From Azospirillum sp. 412522 (lineage in GTDB: Bacteria; Pseudomonadota; Alphaproteobacteria; Azospirillales; Azospirillaceae): DNA of 47,480 nucleotides. How positions within the stretch are numbered: the first letter of the stretch is position 1; every line of letters starts with the position of its first letter. Positions 15,491-24,642 of the stretch are shown here, one piece after another. The position numbers and the translations under genes were made by a program. Below the pieces are notes generated by a model. It saw only the letters and a program-made list of their open reading frames with translations. It made no database searches and was not told the DNA's origin. The DNA lies in the NCBI RefSeq assembly GCF_019805165.1, contig NZ_RWIJ01000003.1, positions 426,733 to 474,212 of the forward strand. The letters are read 5' to 3'.

Positions 15491-16347
15491 TGCCTCTTCC
15501 TTGCCGCTCCCTCCTTTTTGTTCCTGCCGACAATCCGAAACTGCTGGCCAAGGCCCATCAATGCGGTGCCGACGCCATCATCCTTGACCTTGAGGACGCG
15601 GTCCTGCCGGCAAGAAAGCCGGAGGGCCGCACTGGATTGTCGGAGCAGATCAATCGTCTGCACGGGCTCGGCAGGCCGGTGCTGGTCCGGATCAACAGCG
15701 CATGGCGCGATGTGGCCGCCGACCTGGAAGCCGCCGTCCATCCGGGCGTGACGGCGCTGATGGTGCCCAAGGTGGAGGACGCCGGGACTCTGCGGGTGTT
15801 GTCCTCAATGGTCGGTGAATGGGAAACGGAGCGTGGGCTGAAGCTGGGCACAGTCGGTCTGGTCGCTCTGATCGAAAGTCCGCTGGGGTTGGAGCGGATG
15901 GCGGACATTGCCCGGACTCCGCGGATGGCGGCATTGGCATTGGGAGGCGAAGATTTCTCGCTGGCGCTCGGCGTCGAGCCGACCGAGGCGGTCCTGGCGC
16001 TTCCCTGCCGCCAAGTCGCGCTAACCGCCGCAGCCCATGGCCTGCCCGCGCTGGGCGTGCCGGGATCGCTGGCAGAGTATCGCGACCTGGAGCTTTATCG
16101 CGCATTGGTCGCGCAGGCGCGCATGGTTGGAATGTCCGGCGTGCTCTGCATTCATCCTGCCCAGTTGGCGATCGTCCGTGAAGCCTTCGCTCCCTCGCCC
16201 CGCGACGTCGAGTGGGCCAACCAAGTGCTGAAAGCGTGGAACGAAGCCCAAGCGAAAGGCCAAGGCACCACGTCTCTCAATGGGTCCATGATCGACCGTC
16301 CGGTGGTGGAGCGGGCAAATGCCATCATGCGCTGCCACCTCGGCTGA
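15490..16347 (+). CDS. HpcH/HpaI-type CitE-like acyl-CoA lyase (citramalyl/malyl-CoA lyase family)
   Basis: This 285-residue TIM-barrel lyase probably splits a 3-hydroxy-dicarboxyl-CoA, for example citramalyl-CoA to acetyl-CoA and pyruvate. It has SLLFVPADNPKLLAKA at the N-terminus, the metal and phosphate region IILDLEDAV, LVRINS, ALIESPLGL (Glu of the metal site) and LALGGEDFSLALG. The cap region GVLCIHPAQLAIVREAF is the usual CitE-like ending. The start at 15490 is fixed by GGAGG and coupling to the short upstream ORF. Paired with the hydratase it recalls the itaconate degradation genes ich and ccl; no CoA-transferase is present here. Confidence 0.87.
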   Translation: MPLPCRSLLFVPADNPKLLAKAHQCGADAIILDLEDAVLPARKPEGRTGLSEQINRLHGLGRPVLVRINSAWRDVAADLEAAVHPGVTALMVPKVEDAGTLRVLSSMVGEWETERGLKLGTVGLVALIESPLGLERMADIARTPRMAALALGGEDFSLALGVEPTEAVLALPCRQVALTAAAHGLPALGVPGSLAEYRDLELYRALVAQARMVGMSGVLCIHPAQLAIVREAFAPSPRDVEWANQVLKAWNEAQAKGQGTTSLNGSMIDRPVVERANAIMRCHLG

Positions 16348-16480
16348 CAGGCCGATTTTCGCTATCAGGCCGAGACCTGGGAGATCGCCAGAATGGATTG
16401 AACTCCATCTCGGTTCCAATCGTTTGCATGCAGCGACCCGGAACCGTACGGTATTCCTCCCCGCTCACGCGGATGTTCTC

Positions 16481-18046
16481 TCAACCCTCCACCATTTGCA
16501 GACGCTCGGGCGGGGAAGAGGCGAGTTCGGCCCAGTCAAGTTCCTGCTCCAGCGCGTGGAACACGTCGTCGTCGATGGCACCGGCACGGCGCATCTCTGC
16601 AAGCCTACGGCGCTTCACGGCGATCATATCCCGCTTCAGGCGGTCGCGCACGCTGACCTCCCGAGGATGCTGTCCGGCCGCGGCGGCCGCACGCTCCGCC
16701 CGGTAGGTTTCCCGCTGCGCCTGTGCGGCCTCGTCGTCACGTCCCTCCAGCGCCGCGACGGCGGCATCCACCAGGACGATACGGGCGGCGGACAACTCCC
16801 GGTCAAAGGAATGGTCCTGCGGAAAGCGCAAGCGGACGATCAGCGGCCCGAGCGTCAGGCCTTGCAGCACCAGTGTGCCGAGCAGAACGGCGAAGGCGCA
16901 CAGCACGATCAGGTCGCGTTCCGGAAAGGTTGCCGGCAGTGCCTGTGCGGTCGCCAGAGTCACCAGACCGCGCATGCCGCACCAGGCGACCACCAGCCCC
17001 TGCCCCACTGTCGGAACGTCTTGCCCGCCCCGGCGCCGCAGGATGAAGGCGGCGGCGCGGTTGTAGACAAGCACCCAGACCACGCGCACCGCCACCACCG
17101 CCAGGAACACCGCCACCGCAACGACGGCCGCCTGCCAGAAGCGGTCGCCTTCCAGCCTGCCGATGATCGCCCTCGCCTGCAGGCCCATCAGAAGGAAGGC
17201 AAGGACGTTCAGCAGGAAGACCACCGCCTCCCACACGGAATAGGAATGGACGCGGTCGCGGGGCGGCTGCCGCTCCGGCGCCGATCGCGCCACCGTCATG
17301 GCAAAGGCGACGATGGCGAGAATCGCCGAGAAATGCAGGCGCTCGGCGATCACCCAAGTACCGAAGGTGGTCAGGAATTCGAAAATCGTGCCGCTGAGTG
17401 TCCCGGCAAGCCTGGGCGCCAGCAGACCATAGATGCGGCCGACCAGAACGCCGACCAGCAAGCCGCCGGGCACCGCCAGAGCGAGCTGCGGAAGCAGGTG
17501 CTCCGGAATGGCGCCGCCCGTCATCCCGGACTGGACCGCCACTGCGGCGCTGAAGATCAGCAGGGCAACCGCATCGTTCAACAGGCTTTCGCCCTGTAGA
17601 ACGGTGACGGTCCGCCGCGGCAAGGCGAAGCGTCCAAGCATGGCCGCCGCAGCCGCGGCATCGGGCGGCGCCACGATGGCGCCCATGGCGATGGCGGCGG
17701 CGATGGGAAGTCCCGCCAGCGCGATGCCGACCAACGCAACCCCCGCGGTCGTCAGGATGACCGCCACAGCCGCCAGGGCCAGCAGCGGCGCCCAGTTGCG
17801 CCGCAGCGCCGCGAAGGGCGTGTCATAGGCCACATCGACCAGGGCCGGCGCCACGAAAAGCGCCAGCGCCAATTGCGGATCCAGCGTGATGTCGGGCGCC
17901 GGAATGTCGGGCGCCCAGGGCAGCGCCGCCACCGCCACGCCCGACAAGCACAGGATGGTGGGATAAGGAACGGAAAGCCGGCGCGAGAACTGAAGCAGCA
18001 GGACCGCGATCAGAAGCAGGATCAACGTACTCTCGAACAATGCCAT
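16481..18046 (-). CDS. CPA1-family Na+(K+)/H+ antiporter
   Basis: This 521-residue inner-membrane protein has about 12 transmembrane segments, with GAIVAPPDAAAAAAM and GESLLNDAVALLIF carrying the Asn-Asp pair of the CPA1 ion site. A hydrophilic C-terminal tail of about 120 residues is rich in Arg, Glu and Ala (about residues 400-521), as in bacterial NhaP-like antiporters, where it is cytoplasmic and regulatory. The start is ATG 18046; longer readings have no support. It is convergent with the lyase gene and divergent from the small ORF at 18324. No functional link to either neighbour region is visible. Confidence 0.9.
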   Translation of the reverse strand: MALFESTLILLLIAVLLLQFSRRLSVPYPTILCLSGVAVAALPWAPDIPAPDITLDPQLALALFVAPALVDVAYDTPFAALRRNWAPLLALAAVAVILTTAGVALVGIALAGLPIAAAIAMGAIVAPPDAAAAAAMLGRFALPRRTVTVLQGESLLNDAVALLIFSAAVAVQSGMTGGAIPEHLLPQLALAVPGGLLVGVLVGRIYGLLAPRLAGTLSGTIFEFLTTFGTWVIAERLHFSAILAIVAFAMTVARSAPERQPPRDRVHSYSVWEAVVFLLNVLAFLLMGLQARAIIGRLEGDRFWQAAVVAVAVFLAVVAVRVVWVLVYNRAAAFILRRRGGQDVPTVGQGLVVAWCGMRGLVTLATAQALPATFPERDLIVLCAFAVLLGTLVLQGLTLGPLIVRLRFPQDHSFDRELSAARIVLVDAAVAALEGRDDEAAQAQRETYRAERAAAAAGQHPREVSVRDRLKRDMIAVKRRRLAEMRRAGAIDDDVFHALEQELDWAELASSPPERLQMVEG

Positions 18047-18323
18047 GAGCGGCCGCCCCTTTCTGCCTGAGGCGGCTGGTTCCGCGACCAATGTTCCGCC
18101 GGAGCCTCCGGTATGACGCAGCTTGGCGCGGCCGGGCAATCGCAGAAATTGTGGTAGCGCCCAGCTACTTTTCAGTTTCTTCGAACGTTACGGTTTATTT
18201 TATCCCGATTTTCCTGAAACGAGAAGACGCGTAGATCTCTGTCATCCCCGGCGCCGAGGAAAAGACCGAGCGCCGATCCGGAAATCCTGATCACCCAAAC
18301 CCGATCAATGAAGGATAACTGAC

Positions 18324-18443
18324 ATGTCCATCTCCGCGCCCACCGCTTCGGCCTCCTCCCTGCCGATCACCTCGATCGCCGGCGGCCTGTTGCAGATCGT
18401 CGCCTTCGGCGCCGGCCGTTTCAGCCTCGATGCCCGCCGCTAA
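18324..18443 (+). CDS. Unannotated 39-residue ORF with strong ribosome site
   Basis: ATG 18324 lies 8 bases after AAGGA (18311-18315). It encodes a Ser/Ala-rich start (MSISAPTASASSLPIT), a Gly-Gly followed by a hydrophobic stretch (LLQIVAFGAG) and a basic end (RFSLDARR), then TAA. The peptide is orphan, transcribed rightward out of a 277-base AT-richer gap after the antiporter promoter. I do not recognise it. It could be a small membrane-associated peptide; the hydrophobic part is short for a full membrane span. Confidence 0.5.
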   Translation: MSISAPTASASSLPITSIAGGLLQIVAFGAGRFSLDARR

Positions 18444-18512
18444 TGCCGGCAAACCCAACCGACGGTGCGGAGGCGCCACGGCACCTCCCCCGCCGACCAG
18501 ACCTCAATCCGC

Positions 18513-19598
18513 TCAGGGACCGACCGGCAGCGCGATGGCGTCAGCCGGTCCCCACTCCACCCGATACCGGCCGCCTGGACGCACATGCCGATGGTCCGCG
18601 TTGTTGGGAATTTTCGCGACCAGCCCGGTCGCCGGGCCATCCGCCAGATGCACACGAATGTGGTCGCCTAGATAGATCAGTTCGGAAACATGACCGAACA
18701 GTCCACCGTCTCCATTTGCCGGCACCAGCCGGACCCGCTCGGGCCGCAGCGACACGGTGACCGAAGCGCCGGCCTCCAGCGCGGCGGCAACACGGGCCCG
18801 CACCACCGAACCGCCCTCCAGCCTGACGGTCCCGCCGTCGCCCTGCCGGTCCGCCAGCACGCCGGACAGCCGGTTGTTCTCGCCGATGAAGCCGGCGACG
18901 AAGACGGTGGCCGGTTCCTCGTACAGTTCCGCCGGCGTCGCCAGCTGCTCCACCCGGCCGCGGTTGAAGACGGCGATGCGGTCGGACATGGTCAGCGCCT
19001 CCGCCTGATCATGCGTGACATAGACCATGGTCACGCCGAGGCGCTCATGCAGATGCTTGATCTCGAACTGCATGTGCTCTCGCAGGTTTTTGTCCAAAGC
19101 CCCCAGCGGCTCGTCCATCAGCACCAGATCCGGCTCGAACACCAGCGCCCGCGCCAGCGCGGCCCGCTGTTGCTGTCCGCCCGAAAGCTGGGAGGGGCGA
19201 CGCTGCGCCAGCGCTCCCATCTGCACCATGTCGAGCGCGCGGGCCACCCGCCCCTCCGTCTCCGCCCACCCCATCCGGCGCACCTTCAACGGATAGGCCA
19301 AATTCTCGGCGATGGTCATGTGGGGGAACAGCGCGTAGTTCTGGAACACCATCCCGATGTTGCGACGGTGCGGCGGCACATTCTGGATCGGTTTGCCGGC
19401 GACGCGGATTTCGCCCCGCGACGGCGCCTCGAACCCCGCCAGCATCATCAGGCTGGTGGTCTTGCCGGAACCGGACGGCCCCAGCATCGTCAGGAACTCC
19501 CCCTTCGGGATCGACAGGTCCAGCCCTTCGATCACCAGAGTGCGCCCGTCATAGCTCTTCTGAACGCCCGAGAACTCCACAAAGCCCTGTTTTTCCAT
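18513..19598 (-). CDS. ABC transporter ATP-binding protein, polyamine/Fe-type (PotA-like)
   Basis: This 361-residue ATPase has Walker [10 protein letters not shown] (40-48), Q-loop VFQNYALFP, signature LSGGQQQR (138-145), Walker B LVLMDEP (158-164), a switch His in YVTHDQAEA, and a C-terminal TOBE domain ([14 protein letters not shown]). The start at 19598 follows GGAGGG. It is the last gene of the leftward operon with the aminotransferase and amidase. Its permeases and binding proteins are not adjacent but lie at 27505-31821, and no other ATPase is present, so it almost certainly energises them. Confidence 0.92.
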   Translation of the reverse strand: MEKQGFVEFSGVQKSYDGRTLVIEGLDLSIPKGEFLTMLGPSGSGKTTSLMMLAGFEAPSRGEIRVAGKPIQNVPPHRRNIGMVFQNYALFPHMTIAENLAYPLKVRRMGWAETEGRVARALDMVQMGALAQRRPSQLSGGQQQRAALARALVFEPDLVLMDEPLGALDKNLREHMQFEIKHLHERLGVTMVYVTHDQAEALTMSDRIAVFNRGRVEQLATPAELYEEPATVFVAGFIGENNRLSGVLADRQGDGGTVRLEGGSVVRARVAAALEAGASVTVSLRPERVRLVPANGDGGLFGHVSELIYLGDHIRVHLADGPATGLVAKIPNNADHRHVRPGGRYRVEWGPADAIALPVGP

Positions 19599-19615
19599 GA
19601 TCGTACCCTCCGGGA

Positions 19616-21043
19616 TCAGCCAGCGTGGACGGGCGGGCGGCGATGCCGCCACGGGCGGGCAAGCTCCAACTGGCCGGCGAGGCGGAACAGCGTCGCCTCG
19701 TCCCCCGCACGTCCGGTGAACTGCGAGCCGACCGGCAGCCCTTCATCGGTCCAGGACAGCGGAACGCTCATCGCCGGCAGGCCGGCCATGTTGGCGAAGG
19801 TGGTGAAGGCCAGGAACTGCATGAAGCGGTCCATCACCGCCTCCCCGCCATGCTGCCCGGCATCGAAATGGCCGAGCTTCGGCGGCGGCGAGCCCAGCGT
19901 CGGCGTCAGCCAGACGTCGTAGCGGTCCAGGAACCGCCCGAGGATGCGGGAAAAGCCGTGGAACCAGCCGAGATCCGTCACGTAATCCGCCGCCAGGATA
20001 CGGCTGCCACGTTCGAACAGATGGCGGTTGAAGGGCTCGACCTCGCCGGCCAGCTCCGCAGGTGAGCGGTTGGTGGCGCGGCCAATGCTCCACAGGCTGC
20101 GCGTCGCCGTCATCGCCCAGAAGCGGCGATAGGCCGACTGGTACTGTTCCGCGTCGAACACCGGCGCCGTGAAGTCAACCTCATGCCCCAGCTCGGCGCA
20201 GAGGCGCGCGGTGTCGCGCACCGCCGCCACGCACTCCGGATCGACATCGGTGCCCAGCAGCGACCGGTCGGTGACCGCGATGCGCAGCCGCCCCGGTTCG
20301 CGGCCGACCTGCGACAGGAAGCTCTCCGTCGGCGGTGCTGCGCTGTAGGGATCACCGGCCATCGGCCCATGGGTGGCATCGAGCAGGGCCGCGCTGTCGC
20401 GCACGGTCATCGTCACCACATGTTCGTTGACGATGCCGCCCAGGCTGTCGCCCAGATCGGGACCCATGGTGATGCGCCCCCGCGTCGGCTTCAGCCCGAA
20501 GAGCCCGCAGCAGGATGCGGGAATGCGGATGGAGCCGGCCCCGTCGCCGCCATGGGCCGCCGGCACCATACCGCCCGCCACCGCCGCCGCGGCACCGCCG
20601 CTCGACCCGCCGCTGGAGCGGCTGGGATCCCACGGGTTGCGGGTCGCACCGAACAGCACCGGCTCTGTCGTGCCGAGCGTGCCGAACTCGCACAGGTTGG
20701 TCTTGCCGACCGTCAGCAGACCGGCGCGGCGGTAGCGCGCCATCAGTTCGCTGTCATGATCGACGACGGCGCCGGCCAGCAGCCGGGAGGCGCCGGTGGT
20801 CGGCGTGCCGCTGACATGGCAGTAGAGATCCTTGATCAGGAAGGGCACGCCGGCGAAGGGGCCGGACGATGCCTCCCCCGTCTCCAGCGCGTCGCGCGCC
20901 TGATCGTAGAGCGGCAGGATAACCGCGTTCAGCACCGGGTTCACCGCCTCGATGCGGGCGACGGTGGCATCGAGCAACTCGGCGGCGCTGAGTTCGCCAT
21001 CGCGGATCAGGCCGGCTTGGTCAATCAGGTCAAGATATGGCAT
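19616..21043 (-). CDS. Amidase-signature family amidohydrolase
   Basis: This 475-residue cytoplasmic enzyme hydrolyses an amide bond. The Ser-cisSer-Lys triad is intact: Lys71 (FLIKDLY), Ser147 ([10 protein letters not shown]) and Ser171 ([10 protein letters not shown]). The segment [20 protein letters not shown] resembles the substrate-channel region of enzymes acting on linear or cyclic amides, but specificity cannot be read. The start is ATG 21043; upstream in-frame codons overlap the aminotransferase gene. Lying between a class III aminotransferase and an ABC ATPase, it suggests that the imported compound carries an amide whose amine product is then transaminated. Confidence 0.9.
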   Translation of the reverse strand: MPYLDLIDQAGLIRDGELSAAELLDATVARIEAVNPVLNAVILPLYDQARDALETGEASSGPFAGVPFLIKDLYCHVSGTPTTGASRLLAGAVVDHDSELMARYRRAGLLTVGKTNLCEFGTLGTTEPVLFGATRNPWDPSRSSGGSSGGAAAAVAGGMVPAAHGGDGAGSIRIPASCCGLFGLKPTRGRITMGPDLGDSLGGIVNEHVVTMTVRDSAALLDATHGPMAGDPYSAAPPTESFLSQVGREPGRLRIAVTDRSLLGTDVDPECVAAVRDTARLCAELGHEVDFTAPVFDAEQYQSAYRRFWAMTATRSLWSIGRATNRSPAELAGEVEPFNRHLFERGSRILAADYVTDLGWFHGFSRILGRFLDRYDVWLTPTLGSPPPKLGHFDAGQHGGEAVMDRFMQFLAFTTFANMAGLPAMSVPLSWTDEGLPVGSQFTGRAGDEATLFRLAGQLELARPWRHRRPPVHAG

Positions 21044-21053
21044 GGCGCGTCCC

Positions 21054-22433
21054 TCAGGCGGCAAGGCTGTCGCGGGACAGCGTGTCGGCGACATCGTCCA
21101 GCGCGGCGCGCAGCCGCTCCACCAGCGCGTCGATCTGGCCGGGCTCGATGACGTAGGGTGGGCAGAGCGCGATGTTGTCGCCCATGTTTCGGATGATCGC
21201 GCCATGGGCGAGGCAGCGCCGCTCCACCTGCGCACCGACCCGCAGGGCGGGGTCGAAATCGCGGCCGGTCGCCGGGTCGGCGGTCAGGCCGATGCCGGCC
21301 AGCAGGCCGACGCTGCGAATTTCACCGACCAGCGGGTGCCCGGCCAGCGCCTCGTCCAGGGCGGCGCGCAAATGGGCACCCAGCCGGCGGGCGCGGCCGA
21401 CCACGTCGATCTCGTGATAGATGCGGATCGCCTCAGCCGCGACCGCCGCCGACACCGGGTGGCCGGAATAGGTGAAGCCATGGCCGAAGACGCCGACCTC
21501 CGCGCTCTGGTCGGCGACCGCCTGATAGACGCGGTCGCCCAGCGCCACCGCGGCGATGGGGATGGCCCCCGACGACAGACCCTTCGCCATCGACATCATG
21601 TCCGGCAGGAAGCCGAAGGTCTGGCTGCCGAACCAGTTGCCGGTGCGGCCGAAACCGCAGATCACCTCGTCGGCCAGCAGCAGGATGTCGTGGCGGGCCA
21701 GCACCGCCTGGATCTTGGGAAAGTAGGTTTCCGGCGGCAGGATCACCCCGCCCGCCCCCATCACCGGTTCGGCGATCATCGCCGCGATGCGGTCGGCACC
21801 CTCCGCCTGGATCAGCGCCTCCAGTTCGGCGGCCAGCCGCGTCGCATACTCCTCCTGGCTTTCCCCCGGTTCGGCATAACGGGCATGGTTGGGGCAGGCG
21901 GTGAAGACCACGCCCTGGTCCGGCAGGTTGAAGGCGCGGTGCATGTGCGGCAGGCCGCTGAGCGCCGCCCCCATCACCGTGCTGCCGTGGAAGGCGCCGG
22001 TGCGGCTGATGATCTTGCGCTTCTCCGGCCGGCCGCGCGCGGCGTTGTAGTACCAGGCCAGCTTCACCATGGTGTCGTTGGCTTCCGACCCCGAATTGGC
22101 GAAGAAGATCCTGCCGCCCTCGATGGGCGAAATGGCCGAAATCGCCTCCGCCAGCGCCACGCAGGCGTCGTTCGTGCGGTGGTTGAAGGTGTGGTAGGTC
22201 GCCAGCGTCCGCATCTGGCGGGCAGCGGCATCGGCCAGCCTCGCCTCGTCGAAGCCGAGCGACGCGCACCACAGCCCGGCCATCCCCTCGATATAGCGGC
22301 GGCCGGACTCGTCCACGACATGGACTCCGTCGCCCCGCACCAGGGCGAGCGGCCCGCGCTCCTCATGGGCGCGGGCGTTGGTTTGCGAATGCAGATGCAG
22401 GTCGATGTCCAAGGCGCGAAGGGCGTTGGTCAT
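21054..22433 (-). CDS. Class III omega-aminotransferase
   Basis: This 459-residue PLP enzyme moves a terminal amino group to pyruvate or another keto acid. It has GMAGLWCASLGF near residues 50-61, FFANSGSEANDTMVKLAWYY, the PLP Asp in LLLADEVICGFGRTG, the Schiff-base Lys in MSMAKGLSSGAIP, and FGHGFTYSGHPV. It is first in the leftward operon, divergent from the transketolase genes across a 204-base region with a GntR-type operator. Family members use beta-alanine, putrescine, taurine-like or aromatic amines. Confidence 0.92.
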   Translation of the reverse strand: MTNALRALDIDLHLHSQTNARAHEERGPLALVRGDGVHVVDESGRRYIEGMAGLWCASLGFDEARLADAAARQMRTLATYHTFNHRTNDACVALAEAISAISPIEGGRIFFANSGSEANDTMVKLAWYYNAARGRPEKRKIISRTGAFHGSTVMGAALSGLPHMHRAFNLPDQGVVFTACPNHARYAEPGESQEEYATRLAAELEALIQAEGADRIAAMIAEPVMGAGGVILPPETYFPKIQAVLARHDILLLADEVICGFGRTGNWFGSQTFGFLPDMMSMAKGLSSGAIPIAAVALGDRVYQAVADQSAEVGVFGHGFTYSGHPVSAAVAAEAIRIYHEIDVVGRARRLGAHLRAALDEALAGHPLVGEIRSVGLLAGIGLTADPATGRDFDPALRVGAQVERRCLAHGAIIRNMGDNIALCPPYVIEPGQIDALVERLRAALDDVADTLSRDSLAA

Positions 22434-22549
22434 GGGATCGGCTCTTCCTGATTGCGGGAAAATGACTAGGAAGGCGGCGTCGACGGTTCGGCTGCGGGAC
22501 CGCGGCGGAACGGGACGCAACGTCGCGCTTGCCATTCCTGACTTGTATT

Positions 22550-22562
22550 TTATAAGTTATAA
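22550..22562. promoter_or_regulatory. Predicted GntR operator, copy 1 (aminotransferase/transketolase promoters)
   Basis: TTATAAGTTATAA lies in the 204-base divergent region, within the longer tandem ATAAGTTATAAGTT. An identical 13-mer is found at 31893-31905 and a reverse-orientation near-copy (11 of 13) at 25966-25978. The DNA is otherwise very GC-rich, so this AT-only style motif is unlikely by chance. It could control both divergent operons. Confidence 0.75.
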
Positions 22563-22637
22563 GTTGTCGAGGGCAAATTCGGCGCGCCCTTGGACCCATC
22601 TCTCATGATTCAGCGCCGATCCGCTGACAGGATGACC

Positions 22638-23591
22638 ATGCCAACGACCGCAACTGCCGGACCGGTGCCTGATTCCACGGGCGCCGGCCGAACTCTGACG
22701 CCTGACTTCCTATTGCCCGACACCATCGCCCTTCTGGAGGAACGCGCCCGTCATGTCCGACTGGAAACGATCCGGCTGATCGCCATCGCCAAGGTCGGAC
22801 ACTATTCCTCGACCTTCTCCTGCGCGGAGCTGTTCGCGACGCTCTATTACGACGCCATGCGCCTGCGGCACGGGGAACCGCGCTGGCCGGACCGTGACCG
22901 GTTCCTGATGGGCAAGGGCCATGCCGCGGTCGGGCTTTACCCGCTGCTGGCCGACTGGGGCTTCTTCCCGAAGGAACTGCTGGACGGCTACACCCGGCTC
23001 GGCAACCCGTTGGGCGACCACCCGGACATGACCAAGGTGCCGGGGGTGGATTTCAGCTCAGGCTCCATCGGACATGCGCTGTCCGCCGGGCTCGGCATGG
23101 TGATGGGCGGCCGGATGATGGGCCGGCGCTTCGACGTCTATGTCATGCTTGGTGACGGCGAGATGCAGGAGGGGCAGGTGTGGGAAGCGGCGATGGCCGC
23201 CGCCCACCAGAAGGCCGGCAACCTGATCGCCATCATCGACCGCAACGGCTACCAGCTCGACGGCCAGGTGGACGAGGTGATGGGGATCGAGCCGCTGGCC
23301 GGCAAATGGCGCGCCTTCGGCTGGGAGGTGCATGAGGTGGACGGCCACGACGTCGCCGCCCTCGCCACCCTGTTCCGCCGGCTGAAGCAGGACAAGACGC
23401 GCGAGAAGCCGGCCTGCGTCATCGCCAAGACGCTGAAAGGCAAGGGCGTTGGCTACATGGAGCGGGAGGCCGGCTGGCACCTGGGATATCTGACGCCGGA
23501 GGACGAAGCCGCCGCCATCGCCGAGATCATGGGCCAGTCCACCACCCCCGCTGCCACCCGCGAAGACGCCGCCCAGGGAGAAGCCCGATGA
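22638..23591 (+). CDS. Transketolase, N-terminal (TPP-binding) subunit
   Basis: This 317-residue half-transketolase has the TPP-magnesium motif GDGEMQEGQVWEAA (from residue 172) with Asn203 in IIDRNGYQ, and substrate His residues in KVGHYSSTFS and MGKGHAAVG. Split transketolases act as alpha2beta2 complexes, moving a two-carbon ketol unit. ATG 22638 is chosen because AGGA sits five bases upstream; ATG 22632 is two codons earlier. The stop overlaps the start of the C-terminal subunit by ATGA. Its place in an amidase/aminotransferase regulon argues for a special ketose substrate rather than the pentose phosphate pathway. Confidence 0.92.
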   Translation: MPTTATAGPVPDSTGAGRTLTPDFLLPDTIALLEERARHVRLETIRLIAIAKVGHYSSTFSCAELFATLYYDAMRLRHGEPRWPDRDRFLMGKGHAAVGLYPLLADWGFFPKELLDGYTRLGNPLGDHPDMTKVPGVDFSSGSIGHALSAGLGMVMGGRMMGRRFDVYVMLGDGEMQEGQVWEAAMAAAHQKAGNLIAIIDRNGYQLDGQVDEVMGIEPLAGKWRAFGWEVHEVDGHDVAALATLFRRLKQDKTREKPACVIAKTLKGKGVGYMEREAGWHLGYLTPEDEAAAIAEIMGQSTTPAATREDAAQGEAR

Positions 23592-24583
23592 CCGCCGCCA
23601 ATACCCTCGCCGGGCCGGTCAATACCGGCAGCTGGCAATACCGGCAGCTCAACTCCCGCGCCCCCGGACTGTCCTACCTGTCGGACGCGCTGTCGGCGCT
23701 GGTGGCGGAGGGCCATCCGGTGATGGCCGGGACCGCCGACCTGCAATATTCCAACGGCCTCGCCCGCTTCGCCGCCCGCCACCCCGACCGCTTCGTGCAG
23801 TTCGGCATCTCGGAACAGAACATGGTGTCGGCGGCGGCCGGCATCGCCACCACCGGGGTAATGCCCTTCGTGGCGACCTTCGCCTCCTTCCTCGGCCTGC
23901 TGTGCTGCGAGCAGATCCGCATGGACGTCGCCTATTCGGCCCTTCCGGTGCGGCTGATCGGGCATCATGCCGGAATCGCGCTCGGCTTCTACGGCACCTC
24001 GCACCATGCGACAGAGGATCTGGCGATCATGCGCTCCATCGCCGGGCTGACCGTGGTCAATCCGGCCGACGGCCCGCAGCTGGCCGCCGCGATCAGGGCA
24101 TCGGCCGACCGCCCGGAGCCGATCTATTTCCGCATCGGCCGCGGCCAGGAGCCGAACGTCTATGACGACCTCCCGGATTTCCAATTCGGAAAGGCCATCG
24201 AGCACGAGACGGGCAGCGACCTGACCATCATCGCCTGCGGCACCATGGTCCATCCCTCGCGGGAGGCAGTCCGCGCCCTGCGGGCCTCCGGCCTGTCGGT
24301 CGGGCTGATCGACATGCACACGATCAAGCCGCTGGACCGCGACACGGTGCTGGCGGCGGCCGAACGCTCCCGCGTCATCCTGACGGTGGAGGAGCACAAC
24401 ATCCTCGGCGGCCTCGGCGGCGCCGTGGCGGAGGTGATGGCGGAGGCCGGTACCAAGGCGCTGCTGATCCGCCACGGCATTCGCGACGAATACAGCCTGA
24501 TCGCCCCGCCAACCCATCTCTACCGCCACTACCAGCTCGACGCCGCCGGCATCGAGATGGTCGTCCGCGACATCCTGGCCTGA
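23588..24583 (+). CDS. Transketolase, C-terminal (pyrimidine-binding) subunit
   Basis: This 331-residue protein supplies the second half of the TPP site. It has FVQFGISEQNMVSAAAGIA, where the Glu contacts the TPP pyrimidine, and a substrate-loop region GLTVVNPADGPQ, then the C-terminal domain (DLTIIACGTMVHPSREAVRAL and VEEHNILGGLGGAVAE). It overlaps the N-terminal subunit gene by 4 bases. Length and order match the split transketolases found in sugar and sulfosugar catabolic clusters. No aldolase or kinase is adjacent. Confidence 0.92.
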   Translation: MTAANTLAGPVNTGSWQYRQLNSRAPGLSYLSDALSALVAEGHPVMAGTADLQYSNGLARFAARHPDRFVQFGISEQNMVSAAAGIATTGVMPFVATFASFLGLLCCEQIRMDVAYSALPVRLIGHHAGIALGFYGTSHHATEDLAIMRSIAGLTVVNPADGPQLAAAIRASADRPEPIYFRIGRGQEPNVYDDLPDFQFGKAIEHETGSDLTIIACGTMVHPSREAVRALRASGLSVGLIDMHTIKPLDRDTVLAAAERSRVILTVEEHNILGGLGGAVAEVMAEAGTKALLIRHGIRDEYSLIAPPTHLYRHYQLDAAGIEMVVRDILA

Positions 24584-24642
24584 CACCGCCGGCCGGGACG
24601 GGCGATTCCGGCTTCGTCCCGGCGGGACCACAAGGACCGACC

